A stretch of 64,000 nt of DNA from Herbidospora sakaeratensis. Lineage in GTDB: Bacteria > Actinomycetota > Actinomycetes > Streptosporangiales > Streptosporangiaceae. The position numbers and the translations under genes are program-made. Below, one piece after another: positions 53,494-61,026 of this stretch; the first letter of the stretch is position 1, and each line of letters begins with the position of its first letter. The notes beneath the pieces are model-generated. The model was given only the letters and a program-made list of their open reading frames with translations, was not told the DNA's origin and did not search any database. The DNA lies in the NCBI RefSeq assembly GCF_001570525.1, contig NZ_BBXC01000011.1, forward strand, positions 248,001 through 312,000, given 5' to 3'.

Positions 53494-53537
53494 TTCCCAA
53501 GCTGACAGCGCGGGTTCGATTCCCGTCACCCGCTCTC
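53494..53537 (+). repeat. tRNA-Gly 3' copy (44 nt)
   Basis: TTCCCAAGCTGACAGCGCGG through the T arm and acceptor strand to CACCCGCTCTC, identical to 49877-49920. No 5' half precedes it. Confidence 0.92.
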
Positions 53538-53540
53538 GGG

Positions 53541-53585
53541 CGAGCCCTGCTCGGTGGCCTTCGGACCACCTTCGCGGGGCTTTTG
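53541..53585 (+). terminator. Hairpin after tRNA 3' copy
   Basis: GAGCCCTGCTC...GGTGGCCTTCGGACCACC...GCGGGGCTTTT: nested stems followed by TTTT. Same sequence at 54710-54755 and a worn copy near 60191-60210. Confidence 0.75.
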
Positions 53586-53587
53586 TC

Positions 53588-53833
53588 ATTCTGGGGGGCG
53601 ACCCCCAGACCCCCGATGTCAGGGGGCTTCGCCCCCTCACGCTCCCCCTGGTCCGCTATCGCGTCCCTCTCGTCGCTGCGCTCCGGGTCGCTTCGCTCCT
53701 GGCGAAGGGCTCCGCCCCTCGCGCTCCCTGGACGGGCCTCGCTTCGCTCGGGCTGCTGCTCGCTTCGCTCGTTCAAGCTTTTCTTCCGTTACGGCTTCGC
53801 CTGGGCGGCCGCCCGACCAGCTCCGGCCACCCG
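53588..53833 (+). repeat. ~230-bp repeat, copy 2
   Basis: Close copy of 49927-50142, ending CCGTTACGGCTTCGCCTGG then GGCCGCCCGACC. Confidence 0.9.
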
Positions 53834-53914
53834 ACCACTGTGGCCGACAAGGTCATGTCTGCGGAGACGCTTGCCGATTCTGCTCGTACCTCAAGAACCT
53901 TAAGCTGATCGTCT

Positions 53915-54370
53915 ATGCAGACATCCCCCGAGGAAGCCATCCAACTAGACGTTGTCGACCACGAGGGAAAGACCACAGTGGCGACCCTCACGCTCTATGA
54001 CTCTGTGCCGGCCCGGCTCACGTTCATGTGCCGCAGCCTCCTAATGGATGTAGAGGGCGAGGACTTGCTGGATTGCCTCATCGATCTCCGCTGCCGATTG
54101 GAAGCCGAAGGCCTCAACCTTTGCTGCCAAGGAGCACGAGCGGATGTCTGGCCATCAGGCTTGCTCCGACAGTTCACCAACGGCCGCTTTGGATACGTCT
54201 TGGCTTCCAAACCTCCAGGGAACCCACCCGAGGAAGTCGACTTGTTCGCACCAGCGCAGCCCCACGAGATAGCTTCAATCGAGCGACAACGTGAAACCGT
54301 CTTCCGGTTTTACGGCCTGGGTCAACAGCCGGATATGGCCGGGCAGGAGAGCCCCAGCGCAGAGTCATGA
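53915..54370 (+). CDS. Hypothetical cassette protein
   Basis: 151 residues (MQTSPEEAIQLDVVDHEGKTTVATLTLYDSVPARLTFMCRSLLMDVEGEDLLDCLIDLRC...). Five Cys, alpha/beta composition, Pro-rich after residue 105. It is the single gene of its interval between tRNA-Gly copies. GC content and codon use look lower in GC than the core genes (for example CTA, TTG and AGA-type choices), consistent with transfer. No family recognised; size and setting recall immunity proteins. Confidence 0.6.
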   Translation: MQTSPEEAIQLDVVDHEGKTTVATLTLYDSVPARLTFMCRSLLMDVEGEDLLDCLIDLRCRLEAEGLNLCCQGARADVWPSGLLRQFTNGRFGYVLASKPPGNPPEEVDLFAPAQPHEIASIERQRETVFRFYGLGQQPDMAGQESPSAES

Positions 54371-54540
54371 TCGTCGCACCATTCCCCTAATGAGACGCAG
54401 CTCTCATGCTCTCTTCACGGCAGAAGGAACTTCGATTTCGATCATGCGGTGCGCTCTGGCCTTGGCCTCCAGATACTACAAGCCATTGATCGAGCCCGAC
54501 ATGATCATGGTAGGGAAGCGGTCAGAACAACCTTGTTCGT

Positions 54541-54561
54541 GTGCCAGATGCGTGCCAGAAC
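54541..54561 (+). repeat. Arm-type direct repeat, copy 3
   Basis: GTGCCAGATGC-GTGCCAGAAC, 100 bp before the next tRNA copy. 54371-54540 shows no gene. Confidence 0.85.
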
Positions 54562-54662
54562 AGGCGGGAATCCACGGTCACTCGCAGGGAAGCAGGGGCA
54601 CTCGCCTCGCCCTGACCTGCACCCCTGTTTTCCCAGCTCAGGGCAGCAAGATCGGTTGATGA

Positions 54663-54706
54663 TGCCCAAGCTGACAGCGCGGGTTCGATTCCCGTCACCC
54701 GCTCTC
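54663..54706 (+). repeat. tRNA-Gly 3' copy
   Basis: TGCCCAAGCTGACAGCGCGG ... CACCCGCTCTC; one change in the anticodon loop relative to the tRNA. Followed by the same hairpin as at 53541. Confidence 0.92.
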
Positions 54707-54756
54707 GGGCGAGCCCTGCTCGGTGGCCTTCGGACCACCTTCGCGGGGCTTTTGTC

Positions 54757-55003
54757 ATTCTGGGGGGCGACCCCCAGACCCCCGATGTCAGAGGGCTTCG
54801 CCCCCTCACGCTCCCCCAGGCCCGCTCTCGCGGTCCCGTCATCGCTATCGCTCTGGGTCGCTTCGCTCCTGGCGAAGGGCTCCGCCCCTCGCGCTCCCTG
54901 GCAGGGCCTCGCTTCGCTCGTCTGGATCTCGCTTCGCTCGCTTGATCCATTTCCGTTACGGCTTCGCCTGGCCGGCCACCCGACTGACTTCGGCCACCTG
55001 TCA
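54757..55003 (+). repeat. ~230-bp repeat, copy 3
   Basis: Same layout as copies 1 and 2, ending CCGTTACGGCTTCGCCTGG then CCGGCCACCCGACTGAC. Confidence 0.9.
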
Positions 55004-55117
55004 GGAAACTCGCTTTTTCAGAGTGGCTCCAGCGGCCGGAGCCAGTTGGTTGGCGTCATCAGTCCGAGACTTCTTTCCGCGACCGAGCTGGCATCATCAG
55101 AGGAGGAGGCTGACACC

Positions 55118-55348
55118 ATGAACTTCGATCGGATCACCGTTGAGCCTGGAAGGCTCGAAGGCAAGCCGACCATCCGGGGCCTGCGCATGTCCGTCGAGAC
55201 GCTGGTGAGGCTGGTCGCCGGCGGGTGGACCTTCGATGAGATCCTCTCCGACTACCCCGACCTGGAGCTTGAGGACATCAGGCAGGCGCTTGAATACGCA
55301 GCGGCCGCCACGAATGTCCACTTCTACAGTCTCCGTGAACCCGCGTGA
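55118..55348 (+). CDS. DUF433-family antitoxin
   Basis: 76 residues from ATG 55118 behind GAGGAGGAGG. ITVEPGRLEGKPTIRGLRMSVETLVRLVAGGWTFDEILSDYPDLELEDIRQALEYAA is a complete DUF433 HTH-type antitoxin domain. It is coupled to the DUF5615 gene (GTGA overlap), the usual pair. Confidence 0.92.
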   Translation: MNFDRITVEPGRLEGKPTIRGLRMSVETLVRLVAGGWTFDEILSDYPDLELEDIRQALEYAAAATNVHFYSLREPA

Positions 55349-55713
55349 ACTTCCTGATTGACGAGAACCTTTCGCCCCGAGTCGCCGAGCTGTTGAGCAA
55401 GGCCGGTCACGATGCGGTGCACGTACGCGATCTCCACGCGACAAGTGCTCCAGACGCGACGATCATGGAGCTCGCTGTGCATAGCGGAAGGGTGATCGTG
55501 TCCGCGGACACTGACTTTGGGGCGCTTCTGGCCTACAGCCGCGCTACCGAACCTTCTGTCATCCTCGTACGAGAGCTGATCGGACTCCGGCCGCCGGAAC
55601 TCGTCAACATCATTCTGGCCAACCTCGAGGTTCTCCAGGAGCATCTCGAGTCGGGAGCGGTCGCGGCTTTCTCGCCGAACGGCATCCGTGTGCGAGCACT
55701 TCCCCTGCGTTGA
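55345..55713 (+). CDS. DUF5615 PIN-like toxin
   Basis: 122 residues: MNFLIDENLSPRVAELLSKAGHDAVHVRDL, IMELAVHSGRVIVSADTDFGALL, with the acidic D-E...D..D set of PIN-like ribonucleases (Mut7-C/DUF5615). A VapC-like toxin neutralised by the DUF433 protein. Both genes fill one interval between tRNA-Gly copies. Confidence 0.9.
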   Translation: MNFLIDENLSPRVAELLSKAGHDAVHVRDLHATSAPDATIMELAVHSGRVIVSADTDFGALLAYSRATEPSVILVRELIGLRPPELVNIILANLEVLQEHLESGAVAAFSPNGIRVRALPLR

Positions 55714-55730
55714 GGCCCTCGATGATCCCC

Positions 55731-55751
55731 GTGCCAGATCCGTGCCAGAAC
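55731..55751 (+). repeat. Arm-type direct repeat, copy 4
   Basis: GTGCCAGATCC-GTGCCAGAAC, 18 bp after the toxin stop and ~100 bp before the next tRNA copy. Confidence 0.85.
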
Positions 55752-55852
55752 GCCGGGGTCGCTCAAAGGCTCTCACGGGTTGTCACGGTCAACCGTCTTC
55801 ACTTGAGTTGGACTGGATTTACCCAGCTCAGGTATCAGCCTTCAGCAGTTGG

Positions 55853-55895
55853 TTCCCGAGCTGACAGCGCGGGTTCGATTCCCGTCACCCGCTCT
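55853..55895 (+). repeat. tRNA-Gly 3' copy
   Basis: TTCCCGAGCTGACAGCGCGG ... CACCCGCTC; one substitution in the loop region. Confidence 0.92.
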
Positions 55896-55904
55896 TACGA
55901 GTCA

Positions 55905-56152
55905 CTCTGGGGGGCGACCTCCAGACCTCTGCTGACAGAGGGCTATCGCCCCCTCACGCTCCCCCGAGCCGCTGTCGCGTCCTGACATCGCTGTCGCTCT
56001 GGGTCGCTGCGCTCCTTGCGAAGGGCTCCGCCCCTCGCGCTCCCTGGACAGGCCTCGCTTCGCTCGGATTGATCTCGCTTCGCTCGTCAGGACTTTCTTC
56101 CGTTACGGCTTCGCCTGGCCGGCCACCCGACAGGCTCCGGCCACCTGTCCGG
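55905..56152 (+). repeat. ~230-bp repeat, copy 4
   Basis: Diverged copy (CTGGGGGGCGACCTCCAGAC at the start), ending CCGTTACGGCTTCGCCTGG then CCGGCCACCCGACAGG. No cargo gene lies between it and the next tRNA copy. Confidence 0.88.
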
Positions 56153-56230
56153 CAAGGTCGTATCGGCTGGCCTGCTCCTGCCCCCTAGGCGTTCGTTTCC
56201 GCAGGTCAGCGAGCCAAGATCAGTTGATGT

Positions 56231-56275
56231 ATCCCAAGTTGAACAGCGCGGGTTCGATTCCCGTCACTCGCTCTC
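56231..56275 (+). repeat. tRNA-Gly 3' copy
   Basis: ATCCCAAGTTGAACAGCGCG ... CACTCGCTCTC, with one inserted base and two substitutions; preceded by the linker GCAAGATCAG-type sequence (CCAAGATCAGTTGATGT) but no arm repeat. Confidence 0.85.
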
Positions 56276-56384
56276 AGCGTCGTAGTCCAGGTCGGACGCG
56301 AAACCGAGATCGCCTCAGCCCCGATCGTGGTAGATGCGCTACTCCTCGGCGGGCCCCGTACTCGCTGACGAAAAAGCCAACTCG

Positions 56385-57005
56385 TCAGTCATCGGACATG
56401 TGACGGCGCTCATAGGTGCCGACCTGCCTGCCCTTCACCCACAGGGGCGGTGACCACAGGCACGGTCCCTCCTCTTCTCCGATGGTGTTCACCGCGGTCT
56501 CTGCCTCGTCTTGGTCCGAGACCTCGGAGTAACCGTCATAAAACGGTTCAGCGAAATCGCGGCCGATCGACTCCGCGAGCCATGCCGCGAAGGTGATGTC
56601 CTGAGGGAAAAGTGCATGATCCAAGCAGCACCGATTGGGGTCCCACCCCCACAGTGCGCCCTTGGGATCGCGGCAATCCAGCAGGGAGGCGAGTCCGCAC
56701 CCCCACTCCAGCAACTGGATCATGCCCGCGCATCGTCCGTCGGACTCGGCCCGAAATCCCAGAGCAGAGTCAGTGATGTCCGGGAAGCTGTCGCTCTTCC
56801 AAAAGTCATATCCCCGTACACCGATGATGCCACCGCGAGGACCGAAACCTCCGTTCCCCACCTCCAGATACAGCCGCCGCAGCAGTGAAGGAAGCGGGTA
56901 ACCGATGGCCTCTTCAGCCTCAGCGACCGCCTCGGAGGAGGCCACCGGTAACACATCACGCCCAGGGTTTGACCGTATAGCTTCGAAGATCTCATCCTCC
57001 GTCAT
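56385..57005 (-). CDS. SMI1/KNR4-family (immunity-like) protein
   Basis: 206 residues from ATG 57005 (MTEDEIFEAIRSNPG). The SUKH/SMI1 core is visible: SSEAVAEAEEAIGYPLPSLLRRLYLEVGNGGFGPRGGIIGV, and later WGCGLASLLDC and WGWDPN. In bacteria these usually protect against polymorphic contact-dependent or nuclease toxins. No toxin gene is adjacent, so this is an orphan immunity gene. A CLWSPPLWVKGRQVGTYERRHM tail follows. Single gene of its interval. Confidence 0.8.
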   Translation of the reverse strand: MTEDEIFEAIRSNPGRDVLPVASSEAVAEAEEAIGYPLPSLLRRLYLEVGNGGFGPRGGIIGVRGYDFWKSDSFPDITDSALGFRAESDGRCAGMIQLLEWGCGLASLLDCRDPKGALWGWDPNRCCLDHALFPQDITFAAWLAESIGRDFAEPFYDGYSEVSDQDEAETAVNTIGEEEGPCLWSPPLWVKGRQVGTYERRHMSDD

Positions 57006-57122
57006 GATCGGCACTCCGCATGCGAGGACCACTGGAGGAAGAGCCAGAAGTTGCCCACGTCCACAAGGCTGCATGCTGCCAGCTTCGACCGACAAAGCCC
57101 CCAACACAGAAGCACCGTTCGC

Positions 57123-57146
57123 TTGCCAGATCCGTGCGGCCAGAAC
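57123..57146 (+). repeat. Degenerate arm-type repeat, copy 5
   Basis: TTGCCAGATCC-GTGCGGCCAGAAC: same element with a 3-base insertion; linker and tRNA copy follow as usual. Confidence 0.6.
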
Positions 57147-57247
57147 GAGCTGCGATCAGCGGTGAATCGTGAGGACTCACGGTCAATCGGCCGACTCTGA
57201 CCTGTACCGGTGTTTTCCCAGCTCAGCACGTCAAGATCAGTAACCTA

Positions 57248-57290
57248 TTCCCAAGCTGACAGCGCGGGTTCGATTCCCCTCACCCGCTCC
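57248..57290 (+). repeat. tRNA-Gly 3' copy
   Basis: TTCCCAAGCTGACAGCGCGG ... CCTCACCCGCTC, one change in the T stem. Confidence 0.9.
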
Positions 57291-57294
57291 AATC

Positions 57295-57601
57295 TCACCG
57301 GCCGCGTGCTGGATCAACCATGCAAGCGATTCCCTTCCCGCTGCCGGCACAGTCCAGATCGTGCTCTGGCGCAGGAATGCGATCAGCCAGTTCTGCCGCC
57401 TCAACGGTGCCATTGCGGCCAGCGCTAATGGGAGTGGCGCGATTATCAGCATGGATAAGCCGAGCAAGCACCGCCTCAGTCACCGGCGTGCCGTCGTATC
57501 CGGCGGTCCAGTGAGCACGCTGGGATGACAGCCACAACGGGCTCTCCCCGTTCTATGCGGGAGAAGTCCGGCTGCTCAAACCAGTGGAGCGTCACTGCCA
57601 T
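57295..57601 (-). pseudogene. Frameshifted small gene
   Basis: ATG 57601 opens MAVTLHWFEQPDFSRIERGE; the frame then shifts around the GGGGAGAGCCCG run near 57540, after which LWLSSQRAHWTAGYDGTPVTEAVLARLIHADNRATP... continues to a stop at 57295. Joined, they would give a ~100-residue protein without a recognised family. The frame change could be decay or a sequencing error. Confidence 0.4.
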
Positions 57602-57755
57602 ACCGGCCTTTGATCTTGGGGTCCGGTCGGTTGAGAGGACCCTCGCTGGTACCAGGGTCGGCTCGGCCCGCTGCTTCGTGCGGGTCGGTCGTCTCTCCGC
57701 GTAGGCTCACCGGCGCACTGTCGAGCGATGGCGACCCCGAGAGGAAACACCGTCC

Positions 57756-58301
57756 GTGCCTGACTACGACGACCCGACCTGGGGGCCGCTTCCCATCCGC
57801 CCGGCGGCACTGCGCTGGCTGCTGCTTCTCCCCTTAACGCTGGTGTTCCTGCCGCTGTGGTGGGTGGTGTGGATCGTCCTCGCGATCTTCTTCTACTGCT
57901 TGGCGGCGGTAGTTCAGTTGATCGTCTACATGGTGCCTCGTGCCGAGAAGGGCGCGATACGAATGCTGGACGCCACATTGGGTCAGCTGCCGTTCGTCCC
58001 GCTCTGGTGCGTGACGCCGGTGGCGCTGGTGCGGGAGGGCGACACGGCGTACTACCGAGCGCGCGTGGACCGGCGTGTCGAGAAGCAGACCCGACGTGTG
58101 GAGACCTCCCAACACCGTCGCGAGTACTACCGCGACCTGGAACTCGGTGCGCACTACTTCCGCGGCGCCGGCGCCGGTTACGCCCTGCGCGTCGCCTCGG
58201 AACAGGGCTGGAACCTCCATCCGGTGCTGCGCTCGCACCCCCGGCGACGGCTCCGGCTGCGTCACAACGGCCGGCCGCGGCCGGACCTCAGGGCAGGATG
58301 A
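57756..58301 (+). CDS. Hypothetical membrane protein
   Basis: 181 residues, GTG start. Two closely spaced hydrophobic stretches (~19-60: LRWLLLLPLTLVFLPLWWVVWIVLAIFFYCLAAVVQLIVYMV) then a charged C-terminal half rich in Arg (VDRRVEKQTRRVETSQHRREYYRDLELGAHYF, HPRRRLRLRHNGRPRPDL). No family recognised. 57602-57755 shows nothing else. Confidence 0.55.
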   Translation: MPDYDDPTWGPLPIRPAALRWLLLLPLTLVFLPLWWVVWIVLAIFFYCLAAVVQLIVYMVPRAEKGAIRMLDATLGQLPFVPLWCVTPVALVREGDTAYYRARVDRRVEKQTRRVETSQHRREYYRDLELGAHYFRGAGAGYALRVASEQGWNLHPVLRSHPRRRLRLRHNGRPRPDLRAG

Positions 58302-58370
58302 GCTGCCCGCCTTCACGGATCAGGTCTTCGAGCCGGTCAGTATGTCGGCCGACGCGGCGGCGTCGCGACC

Positions 58371-58667
58371 TCAGTGGCGCGCGCGGATCAGCATGACCAG
58401 CCCGGCGACGAACGACCCGAGCAGGACCGGCGACAGAACCACGAGACCGCCCCACACGACGATGCCCAAATAGCCGAGCGCGGACGAACCGTGCGTCGGG
58501 TCGGCATCAGCGGCTGCGAACAGCCCCAGTCCGAGAATGACACCGGCCACCGTGATCGCGATCGGCGTCCACAGGAGCACGCGGGCCCACACGCGGTACC
58601 TCCGGCTGTAGACCGGCCGGGCCAGTTGCACCTTCGGCTGTGGGGAATGGTCCGCGAGTCCGCTCAT
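58371..58667 (-). CDS. Small two-helix membrane protein, unknown
   Basis: 98 residues from ATG 58667. Two membrane helices (~29-52 and ~64-92: IVVWGGLVVLSPVLLGSFVAGLVMLI) with a short loop and the end RARH. No family recognised; the layout is common among unknown small actinobacterial membrane proteins. 58668-59032 upstream shows no convincing gene. Confidence 0.6.
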   Translation of the reverse strand: MSGLADHSPQPKVQLARPVYSRRYRVWARVLLWTPIAITVAGVILGLGLFAAADADPTHGSSALGYLGIVVWGGLVVLSPVLLGSFVAGLVMLIRARH

Positions 58668-59032
58668 GCCGTATTTGTACCAGCCAGCGTGGACTCCGGG
58701 CCGTGGCGTGTGCAGGTTCAGCGGGTGGCGGCCCAGGCACGCGGGAGGACATCCGCCACTTTCTCTACAGCCGCCCCCCAGCGACGAGGTGGCCGACATC
58801 CTGGCGAAGCACATGCGCGGGAGGCGGCGAGCCTGCCCACGGCGCAAAAATCCCTGACCGGGCTGTCGCGGACATCGAATTGGCTTCGAGCGTGACCACC
58901 GCCGGAGCGCCCAAGCCAGTCGCTAACCTTTTGGGACCGAATTCACCATTGGGTATCAGGGGCCGGCGGCTCGCGCGGCGGTCAGACAGTGTACGTTCTT
59001 GTCCTTCCTCAACAGCCCAGCTGGAGCAGACC

Positions 59033-59623
59033 GTGTGGAACGTTGAGCGCATCCATCGCCGACTTGCGGAAATCCAGCAACGGGATCCGGAGCACAAGAT
59101 TTTCGGCGCTAGGCGCCATCGCCTTGGGCCGCGACTCACGGCGCGGGAGGTCACTGCGTTCGAAAGGAAAATCGGCGTTGAGTTGCCCGAGTCCTTCCGG
59201 GCATTCCTCATGGAGGTGGGGAACGGTGGAGCAGGACCCTCTTACGGGCTGTACGACGTCGAGAAGGCGTTCCGCCTGGACGCGATGGAAAGCCGTGAAG
59301 GGCCGCTAAACTTCTATACGACCCCGTTCCCTCACACGGCCGACTGGAATCCCCCGCTCGAAACGCAGCCTGAGAACTACGGCGACGGTCACTGGATCAC
59401 CGGCTCCATGGTGCGAGCCGAGTTCGGCTGCGGGGCGTTCCATCGTCTGGCGTTGAACGGCGAGGTCTGGTTCGACGACCGCTGCGCCGACGGTGGCATA
59501 GTCCGAGAACGCGACTTCTCCGAGTGGTACATGACCTGGCTCGACCAGCCCCATCGTTCCGGCTCCGGGGTGATCGCTGAGGCACACGCGCAGCCCCGTG
59601 GGGAGCGGGAGGTGGAAGCTTGA
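59033..59623 (+). CDS. SMI1/KNR4-family (immunity-like) protein
   Basis: 196 residues from GTG 59033 with GGAG 7 bases upstream. SMI1/KNR4 core: LTAREVTAFERKIGVELPESFRAFLMEVGNGGAGPSYGLYDVEKAF, then FGCGAFHRLALNGEVWFDDRCADGG. Second member of this immunity superfamily in the array, not closely similar to the one at 56.4 kb outside the core. No toxin adjacent. Confidence 0.85.
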   Translation: MWNVERIHRRLAEIQQRDPEHKIFGARRHRLGPRLTAREVTAFERKIGVELPESFRAFLMEVGNGGAGPSYGLYDVEKAFRLDAMESREGPLNFYTTPFPHTADWNPPLETQPENYGDGHWITGSMVRAEFGCGAFHRLALNGEVWFDDRCADGGIVRERDFSEWYMTWLDQPHRSGSGVIAEAHAQPRGEREVEA

Positions 59624-59705
59624 TCATCTCGACCCCCATCGACCCGGGACACACCGACCAGCCCAGGACCGATCGACGGCAGACGGGGTGATCGGGCGGC
59701 GCGGC

Positions 59706-60083
59706 ATGCGGCACGATGAACGCGTGCTGGCCGTGGGTAACTGGAAGCTCATGCGCGAGGCATTGGGCCATCTCAGTTGGTCCGCCTCGGATCAGATCGA
59801 CTGGCTTGGCTCGGTGATGTGCCCGGATGAGTTGGCTCTTGATTTCGACGCCGCGTATCAGGCGTCGTGGTTGTCGAGGGAGGCCGGCTGGATCAGTGAG
59901 GAGCTGTCCGCGTATCTCGACGCGATTGATCAGCACACCACCGCTCTCACTGAGGAGGGTTCAGCCCCTTGGAGTGCTGAAGGGTTGCGGAGCCATCCGA
60001 CGTGGGAGCAGGTGAGGGGCGTCGCTCGGAACGCTCTGGCTCTCATGCCGCCCGAACCGTGGACTGGCGGCTCGACCAGCTGA
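59706..60083 (+). CDS. Hypothetical protein
   Basis: 125 residues from ATG 59706 (MRHDERVLAVGNWKLMREALGHLSWSASDQIDWLGSVMCPDELALDFDAAYQA), mostly helical with Trp-rich segments. No family recognised. It follows the SMI1 gene on the same strand and ends shortly before a worn tRNA-Gly copy, so it probably belongs to the same interval. Confidence 0.55.
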   Translation: MRHDERVLAVGNWKLMREALGHLSWSASDQIDWLGSVMCPDELALDFDAAYQASWLSREAGWISEELSAYLDAIDQHTTALTEEGSAPWSAEGLRSHPTWEQVRGVARNALALMPPEPWTGGSTS

Positions 60084-60150
60084 GATCAGCGAGCTTTGAG
60101 ACCGGAAGACCAGGGGTCGATCAGGATCGGCCTTACGCCCAAACGGGCTG

Positions 60151-60190
60151 TCAGCTGACAACGTGGTTTCGATTGCCCTCACCCGCTCTC
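60151..60190 (+). repeat. Worn tRNA-Gly 3' copy
   Basis: TCAGCTGACAACGTGGTTTC-GATTGCCCTCACCCGCTCTC: several substitutions relative to the tRNA; a worn copy of the hairpin (GCCTTCGCGGGGCCC) follows. Last copy seen in the window. Confidence 0.75.
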
Positions 60191-60246
60191 GGCGCCTTCG
60201 CGGGGCCCGCATCTCGACCGACCGCCGAGGACGAAGCAACGTCCAA

Positions 60247-60564
60247 ATGCTCTTGCCATTACCCGCTCGCCCTGAGGATGATCCGATCGTGGATTGGTCG
60301 GCGACGTATCTGTTACGGGGCCTGCTCGGTGCGGTCTCGGCTCTTAGTATCTACGTGGCTGTTGGCTTCATTGTCGCTGTGCTGACGTTCAGCCTCGCCC
60401 TGCTACCGATCCTCATGCTCTATACGCCGTTCGTGTTCCTGGTTGTCGGCGTGGTCAGAGTCATCGTCGTATTCACAACCACGCGGTCACCGGAGACTCT
60501 CTCGTTCTGGTGCGGATGGACGCTGTGCCCAAGCACATACCTCGTGTTCCTACTCACGAGCTGA
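60247..60564 (+). CDS. Hypothetical membrane protein
   Basis: 105 residues. Two to three hydrophobic helices (GLLGAVSALSIYVAVGFIVAVLTFSLALLPILMLYTPFVFLVVGVVRVIVVF) and a Cys-containing end (FWCGWTLCPSTYLVFLL). No family recognised; start by first ATG after the tRNA remnant. Confidence 0.5.
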   Translation: MLLPLPARPEDDPIVDWSATYLLRGLLGAVSALSIYVAVGFIVAVLTFSLALLPILMLYTPFVFLVVGVVRVIVVFTTTRSPETLSFWCGWTLCPSTYLVFLLTS

Positions 60565-60636
60565 CGCCGCACCACGACAGCTTGGCCTCAGTCGTTGAGT
60601 TTACGCAGAAAAGCTGATCCGAACGCTTCAGATCGC

Positions 60637-60852
60637 CTAATACTCCCGGTATACGAGTCCCCTGCTTTGGCGCGCGTACTCCTGGTGCAGTCTCGACGGC
60701 AATATCACCCAGTTCTTTCCAGACGTGTCGACATGCCACTCGACAGAGCTCGGCACACTTGAGACGGTGTCGTGAATCAACTCCCGAAGATGGTCGCCCG
60801 GCGAGGAATAGCGCCACACGATCAACGGCGGCTGATGGAGATACGCCACCAT
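60637..60852 (-). CDS. Hypothetical small protein
   Basis: 71 residues (MVAYLHQPPLIVWRYSSPGDHLRELIHDTVSSVPSSVEWHVDTSGKNW). Composition is protein-like but support is limited to the open frame and a TATTGC just upstream. 60853-61026 shows no feature. Confidence 0.4.
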   Translation of the reverse strand: MVAYLHQPPLIVWRYSSPGDHLRELIHDTVSSVPSSVEWHVDTSGKNWVILPSRLHQEYARQSRGLVYREY

Positions 60853-61026
60853 CGCAATACCCCGAATCGTCTTAGTGCTTGGAATTGATCATGAGAAGGA
60901 TCCCGGGGTGGCTGAGGCGTGATCCTGATCATCTCGTTCACGTCCACTCGGAACAAGACCGGGGCCAGCGGGTTGGCCCTGACCACTGCTCCACCCAGCC
61001 GGCCGTCGAGTGTTCGCAGCCCAAGC

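Noticed and set aside
53494-60190. tRNA-Gly 3' copies as functional tRNA genes
   Set aside because: None has the acceptor 5' strand or D arm; only 49847-49917 folds as a full tRNA.
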